Of a stretch of 28,384 nt of DNA, positions 1 to 7,260 are shown in pieces. The stretch is taken from contig CAJUIK010000009.1 of assembly GCA_910585875.1 (NCBI GenBank), positions 1-28,384 on the forward strand. Reading direction: 5' to 3'. A program made the position numbers and the translations under genes. This stretch comes from an uncultured Eubacteriales bacterium (GTDB lineage: Bacteria > Bacillota > Clostridia > Oscillospirales > Butyricicoccaceae). Under the pieces are notes generated by a model that was not told the origin of the DNA, did not search any database, and saw nothing but the letters and a program-made list of their open reading frames with translations. The stretch's first letter is position 1, and each line of letters opens with the position of its first letter.

Positions 1-55
1 GAGCGCCACCTTGCCAAGGTGGAGGTAGCGAGTTCGAGCCTCGTCATCCGCTCCA
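1..55 (+). tRNA. tRNA-Gly (GCC), 3' part only
   Basis: The window opens inside a tRNA. An anticodon arm with loop TTGCCAA (anticodon GCC) is followed by a T-arm with the TTCGAGC loop, the 3' acceptor strand, a U discriminator at 52 and an encoded CCA at 53-55. GCC with a U discriminator fits tRNA-Gly. The D-arm and 5' acceptor lie outside the window. It probably belongs to a tRNA cluster with the downstream tRNA-Cys, since no promoter is visible between them. Confidence 0.9.
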
Positions 56-59
56 AAAA

Positions 60-96
60 TCATATGGCGGGAATGTCCTTCATTCCCGCCATATGA
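60..96. terminator. Perfect hairpin between two tRNA genes
   Basis: A perfect stem of about 16 bp (5' arm 60-75, 3' arm 81-96) has the 5-nt loop TCCTT. On the plus strand no T-tract follows. On the minus strand the hairpin is followed by TTTTT (complement of 55-59), so it has intrinsic-terminator form for transcription running towards the tRNA-Gly gene. It could also be a processing signal between the two tRNAs. The hairpin is certain; its role is inferred. Confidence 0.55.
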
Positions 97-114
97 ACCA
101 TATGAGGGAAAGAC

Positions 115-189
<75 letters not shown>

Positions 190-193
190 CGAA

Positions 194-232
194 CAAAAAG
201 AAACCGCTTTCCGGCGGTTTCTTTTTGCTTTC
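194..232 (+). terminator. Intrinsic terminator of the tRNA cluster
   Basis: A perfect 14-bp stem (194-207 with 214-227) with a 6-nt loop; the 3' arm runs into a T-rich stretch. It sits 4 nt after the tRNA-Cys CCA end and closes the tRNA transcription unit. Confidence 0.85.
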
Positions 233-284
233 ATTGCAAAGGCCCGCCCGCCTGCGCTTTTTTGCGGCAAAAAGCAAAAAATGC

Positions 285-313
285 TTGCAAAGGGCAAAAT
301 CCTGTGATATTAT
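285..313 (+). promoter_or_regulatory. sigma-A promoter of rpmE
   Basis: A -35 TTGCAA (285-290) and a -10 TATTAT (308-313) are separated by 17 bp, with an extended -10 TG at 305-306. An overlapping TATAAT at 311-316 would give a 20-bp spacer. The start codon of rpmE is about 33 nt downstream of the likely transcription start. Confidence 0.7.
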
Positions 314-352
314 AATAGACGCCTATAATGAGCTGACGCGAGGTGAGAAGTA

Positions 353-556
353 GTGAAAGAGGGCATTCATCCCAACTATAAGAGGACCACAATCAAGTGT
401 GCCTGCGGCGCGGAGATTGAAACAAGCTCCACCAAAGAGAATATTCGTGTTGAAATTTGCAGCAACTGCCATCCCTTCTTTACCGGCAAGCAGAAGCTGG
501 TAGATACAGGCGGACGCGTGGATCGCTTTAAGAAAAAGTTCAATATTCAGGACTAA
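353..556 (+). CDS. rpmE: 50S ribosomal protein L31, zinc-binding form
   Basis: This 67-aa protein is a component of the large ribosomal subunit. It has the full L31 pattern: an N-terminal KEGIHPNY, a CxC pair (C16, C18), a CxxC pair (C36, C39) that together bind zinc, and a C-terminal GRVDRFKKKF. Having all four cysteines makes it the C+ form; the cysteine-free paralogue usually appears under zinc limitation, and none is seen here. The start is GTG at 353, with a ribosome binding site (GAGGTGAG) about 6 nt upstream. It is a single-gene unit with its own promoter and terminator. Confidence 0.97.
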   Translation: MKEGIHPNYKRTTIKCACGAEIETSSTKENIRVEICSNCHPFFTGKQKLVDTGGRVDRFKKKFNIQD

Positions 557-573
557 AACACGGATCGTTTCAG

Positions 574-606
574 ACGGCGTCCCACGCTTGGGCCGCCGTT
601 TTTTCT
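574..606 (+). terminator. Terminator of rpmE
   Basis: An 11-bp stem with one mismatch (574-584 with 589-599, loop around CGCT) is followed by six T residues. It lies 17 nt after the rpmE stop. Confidence 0.85.
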
Positions 607-726
607 CGTTCTATAGTTTCCAGTTTCTATCTGTTTGCCTGATCGGCGTCTTTCCCGCTCTTTTGGTAAAAGTGTACAAACCCTTTGGGCAAGATGACAG
701 TTATAACGGAAAGAGGCGAAAAAGCC

Positions 727-755
727 TTTTATCCTGCTAAAGTTTCCGATATAAT
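727..755 (+). promoter_or_regulatory. Probable promoter of the MATE-hflX unit
   Basis: A perfect -10 TATAAT lies at 750-755. The matching -35 region 17 bp upstream (727-732, TTTTAT) is weak, so either an activator or a different upstream element may be needed. Transcription would begin near 762, giving a leader of about 55 nt before the MATE start. Confidence 0.4.
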
Positions 756-816
756 CAGGGAGGAACGCTGGCGAGGGCCAGAGAGTGCTTTGGAAAAAGA
801 GAGAGAGGATTCTGGA

Positions 817-2262
817 ATGAAACTGACGAGCTTTTTAAGACAGAGCGGGGAAGAACGGACCCAACGGATTTTGACAGGCGGCGTCTATGGCACCATGCTG
901 TTTTTGGCGGCGCCGGCTTTTTTGATGCTGATTTCTCAGGCTCTGGCCACGACCTTCGACAACTGGTTTATCCTGAACTATTCTGACTTGGCCTCCAGCG
1001 GGGCGGTGTCCTACAGTATGCAGGCCTTCAACGTCATTTACAACGCAGGCATCGGCCTTTCTGTGGCGGGCACGGCCATTTTGAGCCGGCTCAACGGCCA
1101 GGGCGATTGGAAAAACAGCCGCCATTACACCGAGCAGTTTATGATGATGATGTTTCTGCTTTCGCTGGCTTTGGGCGCGCTGACCTTTGCCATGTCCGGG
1201 TTTTACGCCAATATGGCCCTGGAAGAGCTGCGGCCCGGCGTCCGGCTGGCCATGCGGCTCTATGCCTTTTCCATCCCCTTCGCCTATTTCAACAACGCCT
1301 ATTACGCCCTGAAAAACGCGGTGGGCAAATCCGAGATTCCCTTTGTGTTCACCTTTTTGATGGTGTCCGCCAAAGTGGCGGGCAACGCCATTTTCGTGGC
1401 TGGCCTGGGCCTGGGGGTGATGGGCATCGGCTTGGCCACCGTCTTCTCCCATCTGACGGTTTCTCTGGCCGTTTCGGCGGACGTTTTTTTCCGCAAAAAA
1501 GGGCTGCGGCTGCATTTCAAGGGATTTCGCTTTGATAAATCCGCCATCCGCACCCTGTTGACGGTGGGCATTCCCTCGGTTATCAACAATATGGCCATGT
1601 CGGTGGGATTCTGGCTGATCAACCTGGAATCCATGAAATTTGGCGCCACCCTGCTCAATTCCATCAACTTGGGCAATAATATTTCCAGCCTGATGTACAA
1701 CCTGACAAGCTGTTTCGGCAATACCGTCACCACAGCCGTCAGCCTGAACCTGGGCGCAGGGCAGAACCAGCGGGCCCGGGCCTCGGCCAAGGCTTCTGTG
1801 GCGATGAGTACGATCGGCGGCTGCTTGGGCATCGCCATTATCTATCTGTTCGGCGGGCCCATCACCCGGCTATTTACTAACGCCAATCCCCAAGTGCTGG
1901 AGGGAGCCTTGGTCACCCAGCGCATCGCCGTGTTGGGCGCCCCCACCTTCGGCGTGTGCAGCGTGATGTGCGGCGTCTTCATCGGTTTCACCCGCACCAA
2001 GCTGCCCATCGCCATCAACCTGGCCCGGGTCTGGCTGCTGCGCTATATCTTCATCAAAGCGGTGGAGAGCCGCTTTTTCCTGGAGCAGGTCATGCAGGGG
2101 ATATTCCGGTATAACCTGGAAATCAACTATACCATCATCCCTTGGGCCACGGTGTTCAGCAACACGGCCACGGCGCTTTTCGCCTACGCGGTCTACCGCA
2201 CGCTGCATTGGGAGGGGGATTACCGGCTCAAGGCCGCTCAAAAGGCCAAGGCAGCCCAATAA
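817..2262 (+). CDS. MATE family efflux transporter
   Basis: A 481-aa integral membrane protein of the MATE family, which exports drugs or cationic metabolites using Na+ or H+ gradients. Hydrophobic segments run through the whole length and fit the usual 12 helices in two bundles; the glycine-rich second-half region (ATVFSHLTVS, NMAMSVGFWLIN, SLNLGAGQNQRAR) is typical. The length matches the family. I place the start at ATG 817 because GAGAGAGG lies about 7 nt upstream; the frame is open back to a TTG at 685, but that extension is charged, not membrane-like, and covers the probable promoter. hflX starts 43 nt downstream without a terminator between, so the two are probably co-transcribed. The substrate cannot be inferred. 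Confidence 0.9.
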   Translation: MKLTSFLRQSGEERTQRILTGGVYGTMLFLAAPAFLMLISQALATTFDNWFILNYSDLASSGAVSYSMQAFNVIYNAGIGLSVAGTAILSRLNGQGDWKNSRHYTEQFMMMMFLLSLALGALTFAMSGFYANMALEELRPGVRLAMRLYAFSIPFAYFNNAYYALKNAVGKSEIPFVFTFLMVSAKVAGNAIFVAGLGLGVMGIGLATVFSHLTVSLAVSADVFFRKKGLRLHFKGFRFDKSAIRTLLTVGIPSVINNMAMSVGFWLINLESMKFGATLLNSINLGNNISSLMYNLTSCFGNTVTTAVSLNLGAGQNQRARASAKASVAMSTIGGCLGIAIIYLFGGPITRLFTNANPQVLEGALVTQRIAVLGAPTFGVCSVMCGVFIGFTRTKLPIAINLARVWLLRYIFIKAVESRFFLEQVMQGIFRYNLEINYTIIPWATVFSNTATALFAYAVYRTLHWEGDYRLKAAQKAKAAQ

Positions 2263-2305
2263 ACCAATCATAAAATCACTGTAAATCAATAAGAGGAGCG
2301 ATCGA

Positions 2306-3607
2306 TTGAAAGAAATCAACGAAGTAACCAGGGAACGGGCGGGCCTGGTCGGGCTGAACTGCGCCGGCCTGGCCGGATTCGACAATTCCGACCCGGACGC
2401 CATGGCCGAGCTGGAGCAGCTGCTGGAAACCGCCGGCGGCCAGTGCGTTTTCACCGCCACGCAAAATAGGAACTCCCCAGACCCCCGGACTTTTATCGGG
2501 GAGGGCAAGGCTCAGGAAATCGCCCGGCTGGTCCAGCAAAACGAGGTGGAGCTGCTGGTCTTTGACAACGAAATTTCCCCCTCTCAAACCCGGGCTTTGG
2601 AGGAGATTGTGAAATGCCGGGTGATGGACCGCAACGGCTTGATCCTGGATATCTTTGCCGACCGGGCCAAGACCAGCGAGGGCAAATTGCAGGTGGAGCT
2701 GGCCCAGTATCAATATCTGCTGCCCCGGCTTTCCGGTATGTGGAGCCATTTGACGCGGCAGACGGCGGGCGGCGGCCGCAGCCCCATCGGCACCAGAGGC
2801 CCCGGCGAAACCCAGCTGGAAACCGACCGCCGGCACATCCGCCAGCGCATCGCCCGGCTGGAACGGGAGATTGAAACCGTCAAGCAAGTGCGGGCCACTC
2901 AGCGCCGCAAACGGCGCAAGCGGGAGACGCCGCTGGTCGCCCTGGCGGGCTATACCAACGCGGGAAAATCCACCCTGCTCAACGCCCTCACCGGCGCCGG
3001 CGTCCACGCCAACGACCGGCTGTTTGACACGCTGGACCCCACGACAAAGAGCTATAAAATGCAGGACGGCGGCGAAATCCTGATTTCCGATACGGTGGGC
3101 TTTATCCGCAAGCTGCCCCACCACCTGGTGGACGCCTTCAAAGCCACGCTGGAAGAGCTGACCTACGCCGATATCCTGGTCCATGTGGTGGACGCCTCCA
3201 GCGACGTCTGGCAGAGCCAGATGCAGGTGGTGGAAAGCCTGATCGCCGAGCTGGGCGCCCAGGAAACCCCTCGGATTGTGGTATTCAATAAATGCGACCT
3301 GCTGCCCGGCGAATTTCATCCGCGGATGACCGGCGCCGTCCATATCTCCGCCCGGCAGGGCCAGGGGCTGGACCGGCTGATGGAGGCCATCGAGCAGACT
3401 CTTTCCCGCTTCAAGCGGCAAGTGGAGTTTACTCTGCCCTATGACCGGGCCTCTGTGCTGGATATGCTCTATCGGGAGGCCGACGTCAAGCAGGCGGAAT
3501 ATCGGCCGGAGGGCGTCGCCGTCATCGCTGTCTGCGACAGCCAGACGCTGGGCCGGCTACGGGAATGGGTTCCGGATACCCGCCCAAAAGAGGAATGGGA
3601 AGACTGA
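2306..3607 (+). CDS. hflX: GTPase HflX, ribosome-splitting factor
   Basis: A 433-aa GTPase of the HflX family, which binds 50S subunits and splits stalled ribosomes under stress. The N-terminal glycine-rich HflX domain contains the FIGEGKAQE and LSGMWSHLTRQTAGGGRSPIG regions. The G domain follows, with G1 GYTNAGKS at residues 215-222, G3 DTVGF, and G4 NKCD. The length matches HflX. The start is TTG at 2306 with AAGAGGAG upstream. It follows the MATE gene by 43 nt and ends at a strong terminator. Nothing is missing from the catalytic motifs. Confidence 0.96.
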   Translation: MKEINEVTRERAGLVGLNCAGLAGFDNSDPDAMAELEQLLETAGGQCVFTATQNRNSPDPRTFIGEGKAQEIARLVQQNEVELLVFDNEISPSQTRALEEIVKCRVMDRNGLILDIFADRAKTSEGKLQVELAQYQYLLPRLSGMWSHLTRQTAGGGRSPIGTRGPGETQLETDRRHIRQRIARLEREIETVKQVRATQRRKRRKRETPLVALAGYTNAGKSTLLNALTGAGVHANDRLFDTLDPTTKSYKMQDGGEILISDTVGFIRKLPHHLVDAFKATLEELTYADILVHVVDASSDVWQSQMQVVESLIAELGAQETPRIVVFNKCDLLPGEFHPRMTGAVHISARQGQGLDRLMEAIEQTLSRFKRQVEFTLPYDRASVLDMLYREADVKQAEYRPEGVAVIAVCDSQTLGRLREWVPDTRPKEEWED

Positions 3608-3623
3608 CCCAATCCAATGTCCC

Positions 3624-3650
3624 AAAGCCGGCCTTCGGGCCGGCTTTTTT
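3624..3650 (+). terminator. Terminator of hflX
   Basis: A GC-rich stem (3627-3633 with 3638-3644, extended by A-T pairs at 3624-3626) with a TTCG tetraloop, followed by six T residues. It lies about 17 nt after the hflX stop. Confidence 0.9.
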
Positions 3651-3764
3651 GGTCTTCGGCGCGGGAAAAGCGCAAAACGTTGGACGCGCAAGCCGGTTTT
3701 TTCTCCGAGGTCGCCCAGGCTTCCCAAAAGAAGTCCTCCAATACGCCCTTTCGTCAAAGCGCCC

Positions 3765-3793
3765 TTGCGTCCGGCGGCGGCATAGGGTATGAT
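3765..3793 (+). promoter_or_regulatory. Promoter of the SUFU/DUF4261 operon
   Basis: A -35 TTGCGT (3765-3770), 17-bp spacer and -10 TATGAT (3788-3793). Transcription would begin near 3800, about 180 nt before the first gene. There is no other convincing promoter between the hflX terminator and 3981. Confidence 0.65.
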
Positions 3794-3799
3794 AGAAGC

Positions 3800-3980
3800 G
3801 ACAGGACGAAGAACTCCGGGCCGTTGGGTGATTCCGTGGAAACCCGCTGGGAAAAGAAGCCCGCCGCAGACGGGCGGGCAAGGATTTCTGGGAAGATCGA
3901 TTGAAAATCCAACCTCTGATTCAGGAAAGAAAACAGGGATGCCCCCAACGCCTCCTATGTTTGGGGGAGAAAGGCAGAAT
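3800..3980 (+). other. Structured 5' leader of the SUFU/DUF4261 operon
   Basis: A leader of about 180 nt, far longer than others in the window. It contains a GC hairpin around 3860-3882 (CCCG/CGGG arms) and, just before the start codon, a stem CCCCCAA (3942-3948) with TTGGGGG (3961-3967). That stem ends 3 nt before the likely ribosome binding site GAAAGG (3969-3974). Its loop contains CCTCCT, which is complementary to a Shine-Dalgarno core. It matches no riboswitch class I know. Control of translation is an inference. Confidence 0.4.
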
Positions 3981-6428
3981 ATGGACAACAAAGAGCGCCG
4001 CCAGGCGCTGCTGGAACAGATCCAGCGCTGGCATGAGCAAGACGAAAACCAGCAGATTATCGATTCCATCGAGGGGCTGCCGTTGGACCAGCAGGATTAT
4101 CAACTCGTCGGCCTGCTGGCCCGGGGCTATAACAACCTGGCCCAGCCTTGGCGGGACGACTATCACGCCCTGCTGAACAAAGCGGCGGCGCTGCTGCTGT
4201 CTGTGGCGGACCAGGGCGCGGAGGATCCGGTGTGGCATTACCGCCTGGGATATTCCTATTATTACTTGGATCAGGAGGAGCAGGCCCTGCCATATTTTGA
4301 GCGGGCCGCCGCCCTGGATCCCGAGGACCCGGACGCCCAATATTTTATCCAGCAGTGCCGCCAGATCATCGCCCAGAAAGAGGCAGGGCCCCTGCTCTAT
4401 GACTCGGCGGATCTTGAGGCGGCGGAGGCCCATATCTGCCGGTATTTCGGGGAATATCCCGAAGTGTTCCACGAGATTGTATCGCCGGATCTGCACATCG
4501 ATATCTGCGTCGTCCCGCCGGGGCCGGAGCGCAATTACTATACCCTGGTCACCCTGGGGATGGGCGCCCATCGGATGAACGTGCCCGAGGAATTGGCGGA
4601 ATACAAGCTGGAGCGGGCCGAGCTGATCATGGCTTTGCCCCCGGATTGGAAGCTGAAGGAGGAGGACGAGCGGTGGTATTGGCCCATCCGCCAGCTGAAA
4701 ACAGCCGCCCGCCTGCCTTTGCAAAACGACACCTGGCTGGGCTGGGGCCATTCCATCGACAATCGGGAGCCCTTTGCGGAGGGCACGGGGCTGTGCGGCA
4801 TGCTGCTAGTCAGTCCCCAAACATGCCGGGACAGGGAATCCAACGTTTGCCGCTTGGCCGGCGGCGACGAGGTAAATTTTTATCAGCTGATTCCCCTGCA
4901 TCGGGAGGAAATGGAGTTTAAGCAGACCAACGGCGCAGACGCGCTGTTGGAACAGCTGGAGCAAGTCAGCTTTATTGTGGACCCGGACCGCCCCAGCGCG
5001 GTGGCCCGGCCCTGGGGCGACGATTGGGTGATGGACAGCGCCGGCGCCCACTTGGACGCCCTGCGCCAAAAGCGCCTGCCGGTAGAGCCGTTGGCCGCCT
5101 ACAGCCATATGGCCATTTATCTGCGCTGGTGCATCCAGCGCCAGCTGATGAGCGAGGCCTTTTTGACCCGGTTTGGCAGGATGGCCCAGGCTGTGCAGGA
5201 GGGCAAGCAGGATTTGGACCTACGGCTGGTCCTGCGGGACGGCGCCGGCCTCAACAGCTGCCTGCGGCTGGAATATTTCAACGAGGAGGGCGCCGCCTTC
5301 TCCCGCTGGTATTATTGGGACGGCGACGCCGACCGCCCCTATTACCCTCAGGATGTGGACGGCCATGCCTGGGCCTATTTCGGCGAAGAGGAATATACAA
5401 GCGAAAAATTCCAGGACGAAGCCTATCTGTTCGTGCCCTGGAACGAGCAGTATTATCAATCCATGGCGGCGCGAATCGACAGGCGGTTTGACCAGTGGCG
5501 TCATCTGGACGGCAACGAGCGGTTTCTGGAGAAAAAGCTGCGCATCCCGACGGAACAGATTCAGCCCCTGTTGGAGGGCTGGCAGGGTCCCCGGGCCTGT
5601 TTTGTCACCGACGGCATTATGGTGGAAGGGCGTCCGGCGGGCTTTTGCTTCCGGCAGCGGCCCCCGGAGGAGGACGCCGGCTGGGACAGCGGTTGGCGCT
5701 TTGCGGCGGACCGGGAGGATTGGGCCGGCGACCCGGCAGGCTGCGGCATATACGACCTGAACGAGGCGGCCAATTACGACCCGGCCATTTTGCCGCTGCT
5801 GGACGCGCCCTATGGCGCTGTTTTCGAGCGGGACGGCCAGGGGAGTCTGGCGCCCGCCGGCGACCCGCCGCCGGAAGAGCCGGCGGAATTCCCGTTTCCC
5901 GTCACGCTGCGGCTGAACCTCCGGTCCGACGCCAAAGGCCTCCGCGAAACCGAACGGCGGCTGGACGCGCTGCTGGAGGCCCGGGGACTGGGCAGGACGG
6001 CGGACGGAGAGCAGGTTTTCATGGCTTCTGGGGAGACGGAGTATTGCCGAATCCACCTGAACCTCCGGGACGGGGAGCCGGAATCCCTGGCCGAGCTGGA
6101 AGAGGCCGTCAACCGCTTCGGAGCGCCCAAAGGCTCCCAGCTGGAGACGGCGGAAGGGGTCTGGCCTGTGGGCCGGCAGGAGGGCATGGCCCTTTACCTG
6201 AGCCCGGAACTTTGCCAATTCATCGGGCAAGAGGAGCTGGACGATCTGGCGGAGCAGATCGACGCGCTGTTGGACGGCGCGGGCCGAACCCGCGGCTGCT
6301 GGCAGGGGGCCCGGCAGTCCGCCCTGTATTGCTACGGCGGGTCTTATCTGGAGATGTTGTCCGCCCTGGGGGACTTGATGGAGCAGAGCCCTTTGCTGCA
6401 AAAATGCGTGGCGGACCGGATCGCCTGA
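3981..6428 (+). CDS. TPR / SUFU-like / DUF2185 (Imm33-like) multidomain protein
   Basis: An 815-aa soluble acidic protein, with no signal peptide or membrane segment. Domains in order: an N-terminal helical part with a clear TPR at about 84-118; a suppressor-of-fused-like (SUFU) domain at about 155-330 (HIDICVVPPGPERNYYTLVT, GMGAHRMNVPEE, ELIMALPPDWKL, WLGWGHSI); a middle domain at about 330-515 with the motif HMAIYLRWCIQRQLMSEAFL; a DUF2185/Imm33-like domain at about 539-622 (ACFVTDGIMVEG, DSGWRF-like, GIYDLNEAANYDPAILPLLD); and an unassigned C-terminal part at about 640-815. SUFU and Imm33 are known immunity families against polymorphic toxins, so a role neutralising incoming toxins is plausible but inferred. 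The start is ATG 3981, where the SD sits; an in-frame extension to 3789 runs through the leader and is rejected. It is the first gene of a three-gene unit. Confidence 0.8.
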   Translation: MDNKERRQALLEQIQRWHEQDENQQIIDSIEGLPLDQQDYQLVGLLARGYNNLAQPWRDDYHALLNKAAALLLSVADQGAEDPVWHYRLGYSYYYLDQEEQALPYFERAAALDPEDPDAQYFIQQCRQIIAQKEAGPLLYDSADLEAAEAHICRYFGEYPEVFHEIVSPDLHIDICVVPPGPERNYYTLVTLGMGAHRMNVPEELAEYKLERAELIMALPPDWKLKEEDERWYWPIRQLKTAARLPLQNDTWLGWGHSIDNREPFAEGTGLCGMLLVSPQTCRDRESNVCRLAGGDEVNFYQLIPLHREEMEFKQTNGADALLEQLEQVSFIVDPDRPSAVARPWGDDWVMDSAGAHLDALRQKRLPVEPLAAYSHMAIYLRWCIQRQLMSEAFLTRFGRMAQAVQEGKQDLDLRLVLRDGAGLNSCLRLEYFNEEGAAFSRWYYWDGDADRPYYPQDVDGHAWAYFGEEEYTSEKFQDEAYLFVPWNEQYYQSMAARIDRRFDQWRHLDGNERFLEKKLRIPTEQIQPLLEGWQGPRACFVTDGIMVEGRPAGFCFRQRPPEEDAGWDSGWRFAADREDWAGDPAGCGIYDLNEAANYDPAILPLLDAPYGAVFERDGQGSLAPAGDPPPEEPAEFPFPVTLRLNLRSDAKGLRETERRLDALLEARGLGRTADGEQVFMASGETEYCRIHLNLRDGEPESLAELEEAVNRFGAPKGSQLETAEGVWPVGRQEGMALYLSPELCQFIGQEELDDLAEQIDALLDGAGRTRGCWQGARQSALYCYGGSYLEMLSALGDLMEQSPLLQKCVADRIA

Positions 6429-6464
6429 GCGGCGGGCGCAAGGCCAAGACAAGGAGGAAAAGAC

Positions 6465-7238
6465 ATGGACGCGGAACACAATCAGAATAGAAAGACGAAA
6501 AATTTTGTGGGATTCGTGCTGTTGGAACAGCCGGTCTGGGACAAAGAGGAGTTCCTGCGGCGGCTGGAGATGGATTGGCAGCTTCAGCGGGAGGACCGGC
6601 CTCTGGAGCAGGAGGATGAAAATACTTTGGTATTCCAGTGCCAAGGCGCTATGGTTTCCGTGGCTCTGATGCCCGCCCCCATTCCCGGCGGCGAAGCGGA
6701 GCGCCAGGCGGCGAAAAATTACCGCTGGCCCGGCGGCGTGGAACAGGTCAAAGGGCATAAAGCCCATCTGGTCGTGGGGCTGCTGAACGTGGGCCTGCCC
6801 CAAAGCCAGGCCGGCTTGCTGACGGTCAAAATTTTGGCCTCCTGCTGCCGTCAGAGCGGCGTGCTGGGCGTCTATACCAACGGCGTGGTCTATCAGCCCC
6901 AGTTTTATCTGGACTGTTCCAGGATGATGGAGGACGGCGAGATTCCCCTGTTCAACCTGGTGTGGTTCGGCCTCTACCGCGGCGAAAAGGGGCTGTGCGG
7001 CTATACCATGGGGCTGGAAAACCTGGGATATGACGAAATGGAAGTGCTGGACAGCGCCGCCGCCCCAGAGCAGTTGGTCGGCTTTTTGGCCAACGTATCC
7101 CACTATGTGCTGTCCCAGAACGTGACGCTGCGGGCCGGAGAAACCATCGGCTTTTCAGCGGAGCAAAAGCTGACCGTCAGTCGAGGGCCTGGCGCGGCCG
7201 TGGAGGGGGATTCGCTGAAAATCGATTTCCCCGGATGA
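6465..7238 (+). CDS. DUF4261 domain-containing protein
   Basis: A 257-aa soluble protein that I recognise as a DUF4261 type: a conserved VALMPAPIPGGEAERQAAKN segment near residues 65-85, WPGGVEQVKGHKAHLVVGLL, the hydrophobic YTNGVVYQPQFYLD stretch, and a C-terminal GLENLGYDEMEVLDS region, where the DUF4261 homology is normally placed. Molecular function is unknown. A strong AAGGAGG lies about 7 nt before ATG 6465. It starts 36 nt after the SUFU gene with no terminator, so it is in the same operon. Membership in an immunity operon is inferred from its neighbour. Confidence 0.75.
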   Translation: MDAEHNQNRKTKNFVGFVLLEQPVWDKEEFLRRLEMDWQLQREDRPLEQEDENTLVFQCQGAMVSVALMPAPIPGGEAERQAAKNYRWPGGVEQVKGHKAHLVVGLLNVGLPQSQAGLLTVKILASCCRQSGVLGVYTNGVVYQPQFYLDCSRMMEDGEIPLFNLVWFGLYRGEKGLCGYTMGLENLGYDEMEVLDSAAAPEQLVGFLANVSHYVLSQNVTLRAGETIGFSAEQKLTVSRGPGAAVEGDSLKIDFPG

Positions 7239-7260
7239 CAGATTGGAAGGGGGGAGAGCG

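Noticed and set aside
685..816. Possible 44-residue N-terminal extension of the first MATE protein
   Set aside because: It is charged, begins with TTG without a ribosome binding site and covers the TATAAT promoter; ATG 817 has a good SD.
3789..3980. N-terminal extension of the SUFU fusion protein
   Set aside because: It begins inside the -10 region and runs through the structured leader; ATG 3981 has its own SD.
3800..3980. Cobalamin or TPP riboswitch in the SUFU leader
   Set aside because: Some GGTGATTCC-like and CCCGC-like pieces occur, but the ordered conserved core of either class is missing.
5220..7103. Long open frame on the minus strand
   Set aside because: It lies opposite the SUFU and DUF4261 genes, with His/Gln/Arg-rich composition typical of the complement of GC-rich coding sequence.
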